Shown piece by piece: positions 12,280 through 23,764 of a stretch of DNA of 64,000 bases. The stretch comes from Isoetes taiwanensis (Eukaryota; Streptophyta; Lycopodiopsida; Isoetales; Isoetaceae). The stretch is from positions 1,738,001 to 1,802,000 of the forward strand of contig JAJEKV010000035.1 in the NCBI GenBank assembly GCA_021234155.1. Direction: 5' to 3'. Each line of letters starts with the position of its first letter. Position 1 is the stretch's first letter. Position numbers and translations under genes: made by a program. Under the pieces are notes generated by a model. That model saw only the letters and a program-made list of their open reading frames with translations, did not search any database and had not been told where the DNA came from.

Positions 12280-13900
12280 AAGGCACGCAAGGCGCACCGC
12301 TATTGGCCTCAACCCTCGCTCGGATGCGGCTCCAAGGTTCAAACCGGGCGGATTGCCTGTGTGGTGGCCCGGTCGGGTCGACCGGGCCTTGGCTCGGGCC
12401 TCCTCTTCATGGAAGACGCGTCTCCCCCTGCGCCTCGAGGCCTCTTCCTTGGTGGCCCCGCTTCATGGTCTTCCGAGAGGGCTCGGCTGCGTGGGGTCAA
12501 CCGGTGGTTGGTGTGTTTGGGCCTTCCCAGGATGGGTTGCTATGGTCTGAGGTAACTCACCAACCAAGTGTGGGTCCACACACGGGACTGTGTCTGTGGC
12601 CATGGCTTGGGGTATGACTTGGGCCATGGCAGGTCAAACAGGGTTTAGGTAGGCTATGGCAGGGGCTTATCAGTGTCCGGGTGGGGGCTAGGCGGTGGCG
12701 TGGTTGTGGCCCGGCTAGGGCAAGGCCAAGAGGCGATTGGTTGGGCTATGGCAATGTCGGGGTAGATGTTGGAGCCTAGCTCAACATTAATTTGTATGCT
12801 CTGACTGCCCAAATTAGGGTTGGGAGCAAAGGGGCTGAAAGGGGGCAAAAAGGAAAGTGGCTAATAGACTCCTGGATATCTAGTGTGTACCGGCTGCCAC
12901 CAAAACCCTAGCACACAGCCCGGAAAAGTGCAGATTTGAGCACTGAAACAAAGACAAGCATGCAGGTATCATACACCTTTGGAAAGCTCTCTGAACTAGC
13001 TTTCCAGAAAGCCCAAGCACATGAAAATCTGACACCGTATGTGAGAGATACAGTCCGTCGAAGTGTCTACTGTGAAGCTACATAAAACTAAGCATTTTCT
13101 TGATAATAAGAATTTAATTTAAAACAGGTTTAAGCAAAGTGTGAACCTGCTCATTGCAACACGCCAAATTATATATGTTTCAAGCTTTCTTGCCAATTCT
13201 AGTCCCTAAACATTAGGCGGCCAACAGATAAGTCATGACTAAGATCCAAATGCGAGATGCATTAGTGAAAGGACAGAAAATAAAGAGGCACAAACAAAAA
13301 TTTTAGAATTCAAACCAGAAAAGAACTAGAATTCATTTGAGGCTTTCATCACCTGTAGCTTTTGAATTTGATCACAATAAAACAAATAGAACATAAGTAA
13401 AAGTTACCATAAAGATAGAGCAGATTGATCCCATGCATTCTGAAAGTCATAAAGTTTGCAACAACCATAACACAAACATTTTTCAACTGGAATTTAACAG
13501 CAACCTTTGGCCTCCATGGATTCTTATGGTGAGAAACCAAAGTGGGAAACTTTTCTGCTTGTTAGCACAAGGATTTAGAAGCCTTGGAATTTGCTTAATA
13601 ACTGCCTCAAAATCTACAAATGCATGGTAATTTTTTGCAAGCTTCATTCGGAATGAGCCATAAAACAATATCCAATAGCGCCATCCTGTATTAATCAGCT
13701 GGTAGGATGTGAAAGCCTACCAAACCCGGCCGAAAAAATGCTGTTTTAGCACAGATAACTTAACCAAACATATCCATATCATACATTATCAAAAAGATCT
13801 CGGAGAGAGCTTTCCAACGCAATAAAAATCATCTCAAACGGAGCTCTGGATCAAAAGTTATAATAAGAAATGTGTTGCCGGCGGGGAAACTGCACTACAT
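12280..13900. other. GC-rich remnant (to ~12.85 kb) then AT-rich DNA, no gene recognised
   Basis: From 12.28 to 12.85 kb the base composition matches the coiled-coil fragment on its left, so both may belong to one decayed element. The overlapping ORFs here show no family motif. The rest is AT-rich and featureless. Confidence 0.45.
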
Positions 13901-13912
13901 GCGCCCTTCAAG

Positions 13913-14110
13913 CCCTTCATGTGCCCATTATGCACCACACACACAAAAAGAGGGCTTTTGTTGTGAGCCATTGGTTGTTGACCATTGAAAAAAAAAGGCT
14001 AAAATCAATGGCCCTTCATGTGCCCATTATGCACCACACGCACAAAAAAAGGGCTTTTGTTGTGAGCCATCGGTTGTTGACCATTGAAAAAAAAAAGGCT
14101 AAAATCAATA
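13913..14110. repeat. Tandem repeat, 99 bp x 2
   Basis: CCCTTCATGTGCCCATTATG starts at 13913 and at 14012. The copies are near-identical apart from poly-A length and a few substitutions. Confidence 0.9.
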
Positions 14111-14429
14111 GCTCAGAAATGGTGCACTCTAGATGTACGCATTAGTACATCCATTTGAATACATCACGAAATCATAGGAAAACCTTAGTGAAAAGCGTAC
14201 AAAAATACAAAAAAAAACCCCTGTTATTGTGCTAGATATTGATCTACTTTCATGTTTTATTGGGTTTGTTTTCCTATTACTGCAACAGTAGTTCATTCAT
14301 ATTTATTGCATTCATCTTATTACAGCAGTAGTTCATTCATAATTAGTACTTTTTTCTATGATTACAGCTGTATTTTACTCATTTACTACATGTGACGCAG
14401 GTATAGATTATTCAAGGATATATCTGTAG

Positions 14430-16612
14430 GTTTGACTAAAGGTAATAAGATGTTAAAGAATATTAGCACGCATTGGATCTCCTTGTATTACTTAGCTGAA
14501 AGAATCTTCAATGAATATCCAGCACTAGCTGCACTAATGGATAAGATATGTGTTAAAAAAAACTAAGGAGATGGAGAAGGCTTTGGAGCTATTGACCCTC
14601 CTTACAGATACTGAGACCTTGCTAACATTAGTAGGTAATGCATATTCAATTGAATATTAATTCATGGCCTTGATCTATTCCGTAAAAAATAACTTTGATT
14701 TGATGCACTTTTCATATATAGGTATGCTGCCAATGCTCCTGCAAATGCATATGCTAGTAAAGCTGGCAGAAAAAGAAACCATGTATATCTCAGAATATAG
14801 CAATATAAGAAAGTTGTCATGCCATGCCTTGGAGTGTTTGTATACAACCGCTTCCACCGTGCCATACAACAGGGAAAAATTTCCTTCATGGTACAAGCTT
14901 GTCGAAATTGAGAGCACAAACTCAAAGAGCTTTTTGGCATATGATTCTAAAGATAAAGTTTGTGTGAAAGCGCATTCTCGATTAGTGCAGGTAGATCAAT
15001 TCAGCATCCTTTTGAATTTGCTGATTTATCCTTTTCATAGGTCATGTCAAGAACATTAGTTAGCACGTGTATTTTTACTGTTTTTGGGTTGTTTTGATGT
15101 GTGCCTAAGCAAGCAGAATATTGTATTGCAGATGTATACTACAAGAACTAGAGTCCGTGGTCGTCTTCTAGGAAGGAGCCCTACAAGTAGAGATGCTTTC
15201 AATAATACTATGGACGTGGTGAGCGGGAACGTCGCTCAAGTTGCAAAAGCTTTAGCAGCGGAAATTCGTTCTCGCTTTCCAAGAGACGATTTCCTGGAGG
15301 TTATTATAAAGCATTTTTCACATACTAATGTTATGAATGGCGAGGAGATATATGGTATTCTTAGGATGGGTCCTATGATAGGCATATACTGGCCGGAAGT
15401 GAAGTGGTGTTCTCATTGAGCTTTGTAAAACATTGAGTACAAATGGATCCCTCACTAGGGATAGATAAATTTGGAAATATGAACTTTAAATGCTCCGAAA
15501 CTAGACAATGCATCGAGAGCATGATGAAACTGAAGAATACAACATAAAAAATGGTTTAATCCGCCACTTGGTCGATGCAAAGGTGAGAAGACCCGGTGAC
15601 TGCTCCTCATCGGGAAGAAGAACCACGCCTTCTTAGGTTTTTGAGGAAACCCAAGCAAAGAGTTGAAGCATGACCCCACGCACTATGGCAACCACAAAGC
15701 CTTAAATAATCCTGCAGAATCAAGGCTGAAAGAAAAATAACCCGTCAATGAGTCAGATGCCATAGGCAAGAAGACTCGGAGGCTCCAGGGCCACGCCGAG
15801 AAAGAAACAACAGCCGACCAATCGGGAACCGTCCGCGGAATGACCATCGCGGGAAAAAACAACCGATTAGTGCTGCCTCAGAGGCTCTGGCCCGCCAGCG
15901 AGAAAAACAATAAATATGATCTCGAGGAGGCTTGCGCCATGCCGAGAGAAAACATGAATAATAAATATTGACTCAGAGGCTACAAGCCACACCGAGAGAA
16001 AACATGAATGAATAAATAAAATACTAGTGCCATGCCGAGAAAGAGTAAACCAATAAGTATGCCTCAAAAGGCTACAGAGCCACGCTGAGGAAATAAAGAA
16101 TGTAAATTTAAAGAACATGGAAAAAGAAATAACGAACACGATCAAATGAAAAAACCATCAAGGGAGGGAGGGTGAGGGAAACTGATAGGATAGAGAAGAA
16201 GGAGAAATCTAGCTCAAGAGAACGCCGATGATAGAACAATGAAGAGGGGCTGAATAAATAGGAGGAGTGACAAAGGGACGTCCCCATCCAAGGAATGTCG
16301 GTTCTATTGCTGTCGCAATAGAACCGTGGCATTATTAGTGGAGATGAATTGCTTGCCCATTCAGAATGTTTTGGCAGCACGATGTGGGCAGAGGTTGAGA
16401 ACTTGGAAAAGCCAACTAAATGTGGTGCAATCACAAGGCTTTGGACAAAAATTGGGTATAGTCAAGTGCTACGAGAGCACATGCCTGCATATTTCAAGCT
16501 TGCAGATCTTTGTCAAACCATGATCCTTGGGTCTGCAGAGGATGAGAGGACTTTTAGTCTCATGGGAGTCCTTAAAAATAACGTGCGGAATAAACTCACC
16601 AAAAAAGCATGA
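14430..16612 (+). pseudogene. hAT-superfamily (ZNF862-like) transposase gene, interrupted
   Basis: The pieces read in order as a hAT transposase. The first exon has ISTHWISLYYLAERI and LELLTLLTDTETLL. An intron (14635-14721, GT-AG) precedes an exon with MLPMLLQMHMLVKLAEKET. A second intron (14991-15131) leads to the exon MYTTRTRVRGRLLGRS with AAEIRSRFPRDDFLEVI. Reading continues at 16346 with FKLADLCQTMILGSAEDERTFS and KNNVRNKLTKKA, the C-terminal dimerisation region of hAT proteins. Exon phases match across both introns. About 0.9 kb of unrelated DNA (15420-16340) separates the two halves and introduces a stop. The N-terminal zinc finger was not found. The call rests on pattern recognition of the C-terminal region and of the LPxLLxxxxxLxKxAxxxxxxI segment. 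Confidence 0.65.
15420..16340. mobile_element. Insertion splitting the hAT gene, with a degenerate minisatellite
   Basis: This segment lies between the two hAT coding parts and has no hAT similarity. From about 15775 to 16110 it carries imperfect units of roughly 55-60 bp built on GAGGCTxxxxxCCACxCCGAGA followed by an AAxAATAAATA tail. A 12-bp perfect inverted repeat with a 4-nt loop (16299-16326, CGGTTCTATTGC and GCAATAGAACCG) lies at its right edge. The element class is unknown. No terminal repeats or target duplication could be established. Confidence 0.45.
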
Positions 16613-16619
16613 ATTAATT

Positions 16620-16984
16620 AATTAGAGAAATTTGGAATTCTCGTTTAGCATGAAATAGGTTAGTGGTTAACCATATAGTGCAGAAACTACTACCAACTGA
16701 GTAAAAGTTGGCATTTTTTGCACAAATTGCGCAAATGATTCGGTGTTCTTTGAAATATAATTTTTTCTGACTCATGCAAAGGTCCATCGTGAGTAGAATG
16801 TAGTAGGAGGGAATGCTCAATCTTATCGCTTAAGAATCGCTAACGATGTTTTCGCAACCTGAAAGGAGACAAAATAATGAGCCTTTTATTAAAACCATAT
16901 GAGAGCATTGTGTTAAAAGAAGGTACAGAGGAGCAAGCATATCACAAAAATTTCAGTATTTAAAGCCATATATTTGCCACAGAG
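16620..16984. other. Intergenic, no feature recognised
   Basis: AT-rich sequence between the hAT remnant and the first palindrome. Nothing is recognised. Confidence 0.5.
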
Positions 16985-17000
16985 GATCGCGGTCGCGATT
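16985..17000. repeat. 16-bp palindrome family, site P1
   Basis: GATCGCGGTCGCGATT matches the consensus GATCGCGGCCGCGATC at 14 of 16 positions. It sits alone in AT-rich sequence downstream of the ParB-methyltransferase-like gene, probably in its 3' region. Confidence 0.7.
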
Positions 17001-17559
17001 ATTTTTAGCATTAAACATGCACGAAGTAGTAGTAAAGACAAAAAGATATGGTAATACATATTCCTGAAACCAAAATTTCCATTGAAGGAAGTAATATACA
17101 ATATTCATTTTTCGATTGTGTTTCGGATCACGCTTATCGTATCACACTCATATCATTGGCCATGCGGATGACATGCTCTCTACCCAATTCCATAGCTTGT
17201 GTTGTGTCCATCTCGAATAACTTGTGACCTCACGGAATCTCAACACCCATGGCGTTGCGCGATGGCCGCACATGTGAATCGGGGCTCCCATTTTTCACTC
17301 TCCCCGCCTTTGCTTCCGCCTATAAGTTCCTTCTCCGATTCGGTAGTAATCTCTTTGTGGATGAAAGAGCTACGCTTCTTCTTTGGGTACCGATGCTCTT
17401 GTGTCCCAACAAACCTCATCTTGGTCTGTTTCCATGTCTTTGTTGGTGCATTTCCATGTCTTTGTTGGTTCTGTTTCCATGTGTTTCTCATGCGCATACG
17501 TATTCAAACTTATGTTAGCTGTCAAGAAAGGCATGTACCCATCAAGCTTCTCATTAAGT

Positions 17560-18066
17560 GCATGTAATTTTTGAAAAGTGGGCTCCAGGGCTTCTATACC
17601 TTTTTTAGTCTCTTCAAGCAAAGCGCTTTGTTTCTTGCATTCTCTCTTCGTGAAGACTTAGCATCGAGGTTTTCCAAAATGGAATCCAACCTTGATAGAT
17701 CTCGTGTTTTGGGTGATAATCGATGTTGGGCGTATTTGGATCGGGCTCAACATTCTCTCGCTTTCTCCTCTTCTTCAAACCCCCTCTTTGGCCATTTTCT
17801 CAAAGCGTTTCTAAGCGCCCTCGAGGAAACGCACACTTTACTGAACTTTTGAAGGCCACGCTCTTTTGCCTTGCATAAGAGCAACACGAAGCTGTCCCGG
17901 CCGAAAAGAAATTGAGCGCAACCATCGGTCGGCACCAATTTGTTCAACAATATGGTAGGCATACGAGGTTTCAATTTGGCATTTCAATACAAGATCTCCT
18001 TCCATTGCCGCCCATTTGAATCTTGGTTTGCCCTGTAAAAAAGTCTGAAATTTCTTTTTATCTTCT
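17560..18066 (-). pseudogene. Methyltransferase motif-I-like segment and coiled-coil tail, frameshifted
   Basis: After an acceptor-like TTTTTTACAG (18066) the minus strand reads GKPRFKWAAMEGDLVLKCQI, HIVEQIGADRWLRSISFRPG and QLRVALMQGKRAW. In beta-type DNA methyltransferases, motif IV is followed by a segment ending in D-P-F-x-G-x-G-T and an AAxxxGR helix; SFRPGQLRVALMQGKRAW occupies that position with the glycine loop degraded. Further on, EPDPNTPNIDYHPKHEIYQG and a coiled coil (ERMQETKRFA, EALEPTFQKLHALNEKLDGY) follow in changing frames. Several stops show decay. Confidence 0.4.
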
Positions 18067-18086
18067 CATCGGCATCCCTCATTACA

Positions 18087-19109
18087 TTAGCGGCATTGGA
18101 GGCAATGGTGTTGACTTAGGAGCCTTGTTTGTGTGGAGATAGGCGAAGCTCCACTCTGGTTGCACCAGTGTGCTACTAACATCACTCTGTTAATGCACAT
18201 ATGACTAATATAGTACTGATGTTCTTTCACCCTTCGTTTGCTCTCCCATCCCATTTCTTCATAAGAACCTAAAGATAGGTGGCCACCGCCCTGAATTTGC
18301 TTCTGACTGTACAAGCAATTGGGCAAATTCACAGAGCGCATGATAATAACCAAGTGATAAACTTTGGCATTCGTCATGGTAGCTATCCTTGTAAATAGGT
18401 CTGTGTATTTCTTGCAATCCCATACCTTGTTCATCCCTCGGATGTCAATAAATATCAATGTCGCATTCTCTGACACTTGGGAGGAAGTAGGGATGCCATC
18501 CTTTGTCACTGCTATGACAACATTTTTCTTTTCCTTTCTTTTTCTAGCCTCTTCTGGCTTTAGAATATTTCTGATTGGCTCCAGAAAGGCTAGGTTACCT
18601 AGTGTATGATCCTTGTTATAGTTAGCCTTCACGTACTCTGTATCGGTATCTGATATATCCAGTATTCTCTGTTCAGTCAAATCAGGAAAAGCCTGAAGCA
18701 ATTCCTCCCAGCTATCGAAATCCTTTTGCAGCAAATTTGTGGCATAAGATAAAATTTCGCGCCTCATAAAAGTGAGGGTTCTGATGTCTGTTGCCCGTTG
18801 TTTGCAATCAAATCTCCCGCTATACCCTGGCTGCACCTTTAAATACGTCTTGCCTTCTATAATCTCATCGAGCAGCTGTGACACCTCTGCATTCGACATA
18901 CCTCGTAGCAACCGGAGCCAGGTCTTGTTAAAGAATTCTTTGGATGGCTTGTCCGGAAACTCACCATGGTCGTCACTGAGCTTACGGTTCACCCACAGTC
19001 CGGCAACTTCCATTAACTTCTTGAAAACCTTCTCATCCATAAAGATGAATTGTTTTTCATCTTTAAGCTCCTGCACTTTCAAGGTGGTCGTTGCAATTTC
19101 ATGGAAATC
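18087..19109 (-). CDS. Linker and methyltransferase motif-IV-like exon
   Basis: The exon starts DFHEIATTTLKVQELKDEKQ and runs open for about 340 codons. The first two thirds are helical and charged. Near 18420-18480 it reads NATLIFIDIRGMNKVWDCKK, then YTDLFTRIATMTNAKVYHLV. In ParB-linked adenine or cytosine-N4 methyltransferases the equivalent strand is hydrophobic-D-P-P-Y followed by WD; here the catalytic PPY is replaced by IRG. The frame closes at 18087 after a stretch that looks out of frame, and similarity resumes further left. I therefore read this as a methyltransferase-like domain that has probably lost catalysis. It could instead be a structural relative that never had it. Confidence 0.5.
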   Translation of the reverse strand, partial: DFHEIATTTLKVQELKDEKQFIFMDEKVFKKLMEVAGLWVNRKLSDDHGEFPDKPSKEFFNKTWLRLLRGMSNAEVSQLLDEIIEGKTYLKVQPGYSGRFDCKQRATDIRTLTFMRREILSYATNLLQKDFDSWEELLQAFPDLTEQRILDISDTDTEYVKANYNKDHTLGNLAFLEPIRNILKPEEARKRKEKKNVVIAVTKDGIPTSSQVSENATLIFIDIRGMNKVWDCKKYTDLFTRIATMTNAKVYHLVIIMRSVNLPNCLYSQKQIQGGGHLSLGSYEEMGWESKRRVKEHQYYISHMCINRVMLVAHWCNQSGASPISTQTRLLSQHHCLQCR

Positions 19110-19173
19110 CTGCAGAAGCAAAGGTCATCAAGATCGCGGCCGCGATGTTGGCGAGTAGAAAATGAATAAATAC
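19110..19173 (-). other. 64-bp intron carrying a palindrome
   Basis: The donor AAG/GTATTT is at 19173 and the acceptor TTCTGCAG at 19110. Splicing restores an open frame (TTSAWK to DFHEIA), while reading through shifts frame. The centre of the intron is palindrome P2. Confidence 0.7.
19132..19147. repeat. 16-bp palindrome family, site P2 (inside an intron)
   Basis: GATCGCGGCCGCGATG matches the consensus at 15 of 16 positions. It lies in the middle of the 64-bp intron at 19110-19173. Confidence 0.8.
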
Positions 19174-19522
19174 CTTCCAAGCTGAAGTTGTAGCTGTCCC
19201 TATAGGTCCTTGTGGAGGACAGCCATAAGCCTTGTGCTGATGACGAAGTTGTTGCAGTTTTTCAATCAGTGGCTCTCTGTAGACGGTGTTTGCAATTACT
19301 TCGTTGCATTGAATACTCAACTCTATATATTCCTTGTCTGTAAGATTTCCGTTGAGCACCCTCGATCTTCTTCTAGCATATACTTTGGCAAATTCTAGTT
19401 GCTGCTCCAACTGGCCGACGACCGAACAAAGGAGTTGTGTGGCGCAAATACTGTGGTTGCCAGAAATAATATAAAATTTCTTGCCCTTCAAATCCTCTGG
19501 ATTGCTCCATGTCATCCTCCTC
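19174..19522 (-). CDS. ParB-box exon (GNHSICA)
   Basis: After the acceptor CTATCTTTCAG the frame reads RRRMTWSNPEDLKGKKFYII, then SGNHSICATQLLCSV. The G-N-H-S-x-C-A string matches the G[EN][RH]RxxA box of ParB-family proteins, the phosphate- or nucleotide-binding motif of that fold. Hydrophilic helices (QLEQQLEFAKVYARRRSRVL, YIELSIQCNEVIANTV) follow. The exon ends AAG/GTATTT at 19174, and the 64-bp intron that follows contains one copy of the 16-bp palindrome. Reading resumes in phase at 19109. Confidence 0.6.
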
Positions 19523-19589
19523 CTGAAAGATAGACAACCATCAAGTCAAATCTACATAACGAGTGTCCAAAAGATAAAGAATCAGTTAC

Positions 19590-20032
19590 CTGGTAATAGG
19601 GTCAAACGGCACGACGTCAGCAGGTGTGAGGACCTCTGTTGGGTATGTCTTGAAGCTTTTAACCAAAGTTTGAACATGGTCATTTGATCGCATTCTGTGT
19701 GTCAAGTTTGCTGGTGCAGGTTCATAATAAAAAATAGAAATCTTTGTAAACCAATTTACCCCTAAGGGGTAAAACCTTTTAAACTGATTCAAGCTCCGAA
19801 AGTGGTTTGCTACGCCATCTTGCGTTCCTCCTCCGGATTGAACTTCAACTTCATTTGGAATGGCGGTCGTGTGTGGCCATGTCAATGCTAGTCTAGAGGA
19901 GGCGTCTGCAACTGAGGGGGGAGTTTTAGAACTGCTGGGCTGCGGGCTATCGTCAGCAGGTGTCAGATTTCTAAGGTTAATTTTGAAAGGAGGGAGTTTT
20001 TTTGGAATAAATCCACTTAGGATGTAGTGCTA
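19590..20032 (-). CDS. ParB-like N-terminal domain exon
   Basis: The exon is open on the minus strand from a plausible acceptor near 20033. It starts HYILSGFIPKKLPPFK, passes through a Ser/Pro-rich linker, and contains FYYEPAPANLTHRMRSNDHV and QTLVKSFKTYPTEVLTPADV before VVPFDPIT. This resembles the first part of a ParB/Srx fold, where a short strand with a conserved Arg precedes a helix and a strand. The exon ends ACCAG/GTAACT at 19590, and the 67-bp intron joins in frame to the next exon, which carries the GNH box. The identification rests on motif order and not on a database search. Confidence 0.55.
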
Positions 20033-20473
20033 TCCGGGGCCTTCAAAGCAAGAGGAAGAGTAGGGTTAATAATACCGGAGGGGTTTATCGTGGATTGTAT
20101 TTCTTCAACAAGATTTTTGGTGTTGACGTCTCTCCCAAAGTAGCAATAGGCTTCACACTCTTTTCTTGGCCACGACTCTTAGCCAATTGGTGTCCATCAC
20201 GGAGGGCATTTTTCGTCATGAGCGCCTTCAAAGCACATTTCGGAGGCTTCTTGTCCGTAGACAAACCATTTACGCATCCGAGAAACCTACCAATATGTCT
20301 CTGTTTCCCTTTATTCGACAAAAGAGAGATTCATAGGATGGCAACATTTGACCATAACCCTTAGCCGATATGGGGACGTTTTCCCTCGTGGTCGGGCTTG
20401 TTCATTTTGTCGTCATCATCAAAGACGGATCATAATTGCGCCATTTCGGAATGTACTCCGTGAACCGCAATGC

Positions 20474-20727
20474 CTAGGTGTCCTCAATGCCGCATATGAT
20501 AGCATCTTGCACATTGTTCTTCGTGCCTTCCCACATTGCCACCACTATGCCAACTTGTTCAACGTCCTGAGGTTTCTTTCCAGTCCGCAGGAACAGGCAC
20601 AGGTCCGTTCTGCGATCACCTTTAATGTGCGGTATGGCTTGTGCAACCTCAATACACCATTTCCTTTCATTAGAAGGGGTTATAATACGGATGGGTTCGA
20701 CATCCGGTCCACGAAAGAGAGCAAGTG
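20474..20727 (-). CDS. Second exon of the ParB-methyltransferase-like gene, function of the segment unknown
   Basis: The acceptor TTTGTTTACAG lies immediately upstream (AG at 20729-20728). The open frame gives ALALFRGPDVEPIRIITPSN, then KWCIEVAQAIPHIKGDRRTD and QVGIVVAMWEGTKNNVQDAI, ending at a stop at 20474. It looks like genuine folded-protein sequence but no family was recognised. A basic open segment on the same strand at 20085-20330 (KQRHIGRFLG, KKPPKCALKALMTKNALRDG) may be the next exon. The donor that would skip the stop was not identified, so a frameshift or nonsense mutation is also possible. Confidence 0.45.
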
Positions 20728-20788
20728 CTGTAAACAAAAGCCTAGGCTGCATGATGTTGTGCAACGAAAAGTATAAACCACTGTAGAG

Positions 20789-20915
20789 AACCGCGACCGC
20801 GATCCTTCCAAGCAACTAAAATAGCACTCCACACAATCACGGCCGTGATGTTGTGTAGCAGCTAAGCAGGGCAAGAAAACATATACCACTGCTCAGGAAC
20901 ATCGCGGTCGCGATC
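20789..20915. repeat. Palindrome array, sites P3-P5, left of the CACTA insertion
   Basis: P3 is at 20789-20804 (AACCGCGACCGCGATC), P4 at 20835-20850 (AATCACGGCCGTGATG) and P5 at 20900-20915 (CATCGCGGTCGCGATC). Substitutions in P4 are paired, so its symmetry is kept even though its sequence differs. The spacings are 46 and 65 bp. The sites lie in the proposed first intron of the ParB-methyltransferase-like gene. Confidence 0.8.
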
Positions 20916-20931
20916 CTAGTGAGCTACTATA

Positions 20932-20965
20932 CACAACCACCCCAAAACTGGGTCCACATGTTGTT
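20932..20965 (+). repeat. CACTA left terminal inverted repeat
   Basis: It begins CACAACCACCCC and pairs with the terminus at 28035-28066. The fourth base is A where the right end has T (CACAA against CACTA). It is preceded by the target duplication ATA. Confidence 0.85.
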
Positions 20966-20989
20966 TTTCAGTGTCTTTTTTGCAAAAAA

Positions 20990-21600
20990 ACAACACCAAA
21001 AAACTACGTGTAGACTTTTGTCCGATTTTGCTAGAAACTACGTGTAGTTTTTAGCCAAACTTTTATACGTGTAGTTTTTTTGTAAAAACTCTACGCGTAG
21101 AATTTTATCAAAATTATCTACACGTAGGAATTACATATGTTTCTACATGTTGTTTTTGTAGAGTAGCTGTAATTTTCAGGTGTTGCTTTCCTGAAGAATA
21201 TACATGTGGTTCTTAATAGAACCTAAAAATACACATGTTGTTTTTAAGCGTTATTTTCCGGAAAAAAAAACAACACTAAAATCTACATTATAGAATTTTG
21301 TCCGACTTTTGCTAGAAACTACACGTAGTTTTCTAGTTTTTCTTTTTAACTATATTGTTTTCAAGTGTTAGTTTCTTGAAGAATATACATGTGGTTCTTA
21401 ATAAAACCTAAAAATACACATGTTGTTTTGAACTACTAAAAAACTATGTATAGAATTTTGTCCGACTTTGCTAGAAACTACACGTAGTTTTCTAGTTTTT
21501 CTTTTTAACTATATTGCTTTCAAGTGTTGGTTTCCTTGAAAAAAATGATATGTGGTTTTAAGAAGAAAAATGTGGTTTTCAATAATAGGTGTTGTTTTCA
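20990..21600. repeat. Left subterminal repeats of the CACTA element
   Basis: Repeated words AACTACGTGTAG, TCTACACGTAG, TCTACGCGTAG and ACACATGTTGTTTT occur at irregular spacing. CTACGTGTAG and CTACGCGTAG are near-perfect palindromes. Subterminal arrays of this kind are transposase binding sites in characterised CACTA elements; that role is inferred here. Confidence 0.7.
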
Positions 21601-23760
21601 AATTCTGGTTTAGCATATTTCATAGCTCTTTTTGCATTTTTTATTGAGGTCGTTGATTTTGGGCATAATCCATCTCATATTTCCCATGAATAAGTCAATG
21701 GTGCAAAACCTTCATTAAGCATAACAAAATGGAGATGTCCTACAAAAATAAGCCTAAATCTGTTCAAACAAGCAACGACAGAAAAAAAAAAACCTGCACA
21801 GATTTCCATTTTTTGTTCAATGATTTCACAACTTTTCATACATACATATTTGAAAATTATCCTAACATGTCCAGCACATACATGTATTTCTCATTCACAT
21901 ATATTGTACTTGAGAACAGCAACAATCGAGCAGAGAAGCTATGCAGGATAACCGAAGAAGGCATTGAAAGTTCCTTCCAATGCTTACTGCAGAGATTTGT
22001 TCAAATGTTCAAATTTAGATAGCTGCATGGTCTCAAGAAACAAATAGGCTGCCCCCTATTCCACGGCCATGGAAAACCCTAGTAAGAATAGGCTACCCCC
22101 TGTTCCACAGCCATAAAAAACCCTGCAAGAATCCAGAAATCCCTAGTAAGCATATCTTCTTGCCTTCTGGCTTCTGCACAGAGCTTGTGGGCTATTAAAG
22201 AGGGGGATCCGGTACCCAATCTCCAAATAAACCATGGGAAGAACCAACAGGTAAATCATTTAGAAAATCATTTAGGAAACAGAGGCTGGACCCTGAGCAA
22301 CAAAATCGCTACTGCAAACATCCCTAAGACGCCCTGCATCTTTGAAGCCATGAAAGTACTAGTATTTTACCTAATTCCTCAAATCTCGTGGCAGAGCAAC
22401 AAGGGAAAGTCCTTACCAGTCATGATCTGCTGCAACAAGAGAGAAGCTTTGGGTGGCCATACTTCAAAACTGCACCTTTGCTACACCAGGTTAAATAGCA
22501 ACAATCAGGAAGTCCGTCAATCATCGTGCTCAATCAGAGCAACATGCAGCAGTCATCAGATCAACATGCAGCAGCTAAGCTGCTCTTCCAGCCACAGATT
22601 TCCACCGCAGATCTTTGCATTGCAACGGGCTGCCGCCGCCTCCGTCCTAAGCCCTTAAACCCTAAACATTTCTGCCTATTCTTCTGTGCAGATAAGAGTA
22701 TGCAAGGAGAAGTTGGATCTTTCTACAAACTTAACCTGTAAGCAGAGCCTCTTCCTGGCCACTGCCTTTGCGGATCATACAAAAGGGAAATCGAAAACTT
22801 TGCGGATGTGAACTGCTTTGCGGATCTTCCTTTGCATATCATACAAACTGCGTTTGAAAATAGAGAGCTTTGGCATTGAAAATAGAAATCAGAAGCAGGA
22901 TAGTACAAACTGCCTTTGAAAATATAGAGTAGAGATCAGAAGCGGGAAAGAAGGGAAAAACGCCAATGCAAATCTCTGGCCAATAGAATCACAGGACATG
23001 GATCGTAATCAGAACCGCACATCTCGGGCATTGGATGGACGTAAATGTTACTTCTAAAATGCTTTAATTTTGTTCAAGCTAATAACTTAAATATACTCTA
23101 TAAGTTAATTTTATGGGTGCCTTTAAAATGGAGGTTAATTTTGTTCAACCTCCTGCATTAGATGGAATGCATAAGGCCGGTTTACCATTAGATGGAATGC
23201 ATAAGGCAGGTTTAGCATCTGAGAAAATTCTAACTTCTAAAATGTTTATTCTACGAGGTAGCCAAGAATTGTTCTAGACAAAAGAGAAAAAGCCTTCCGC
23301 AAATTGAACTAATTTGCACAACCTTTAATATTGCACTCTAAGTGACTAAGTTACAACAAAAAGGTATATCATGTAGATGTTGGTGACCATTTCTTCCAAT
23401 CATGAGCTAAATTCCATCTGGCCCAGCCTACTGCAATGCAATTACCTTGTTTGTTGCAACCTTCACTTTCTAGAGCAGCTTTCATCTCTCCAAATGTGTG
23501 TGGTGGTATTGTTCCAAAATACTTTGCAGCATATTTTTTTAAATTTCACCATTGACAAAGCTCTACGATTTTTGTGCTCTAAATCATGCCGTATAATTAT
23601 CGAGTTAAGGTATATAGTGACCACAATCCACGTCATCCCATGCCCCCGTCCATGATGCCCTTTTTCTGCATTTGGCATCGACGATGACCACATTCAGACT
23701 CGGGTCATATTTCAAAAGAGATCATATTCCATCCTGAAAACAAATAAATAATGCATTACG
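21600..23760. other. CACTA interior, no gene recognised
   Basis: The longest ORF (22185-22658, plus) shows no family motif. Small tandem duplications are present at 22040-22130 (GGCTxCCCCCTxTTCCACxGCCAT x 2) and 23160-23220 (ATTAGATGGAATGCATAAGG x 2). Confidence 0.5.
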
Positions 23761-23764
23761 TGTC

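Noticed and set aside
12254-12617. Overlapping 98- and 104-codon plus ORFs
   Set aside because: GC-rich, Trp/Gly/Arg-rich translations in several frames with no conserved motif.
18772-19158. 128-codon plus ORF
   Set aside because: It is antisense to the long methyltransferase-like exon and shows no domain.
22185-22658. 157-codon plus ORF inside the CACTA element as a possible transposase
   Set aside because: It has none of the CACTA transposase motifs and is low-complexity (Asn/Gln/Ser-rich).
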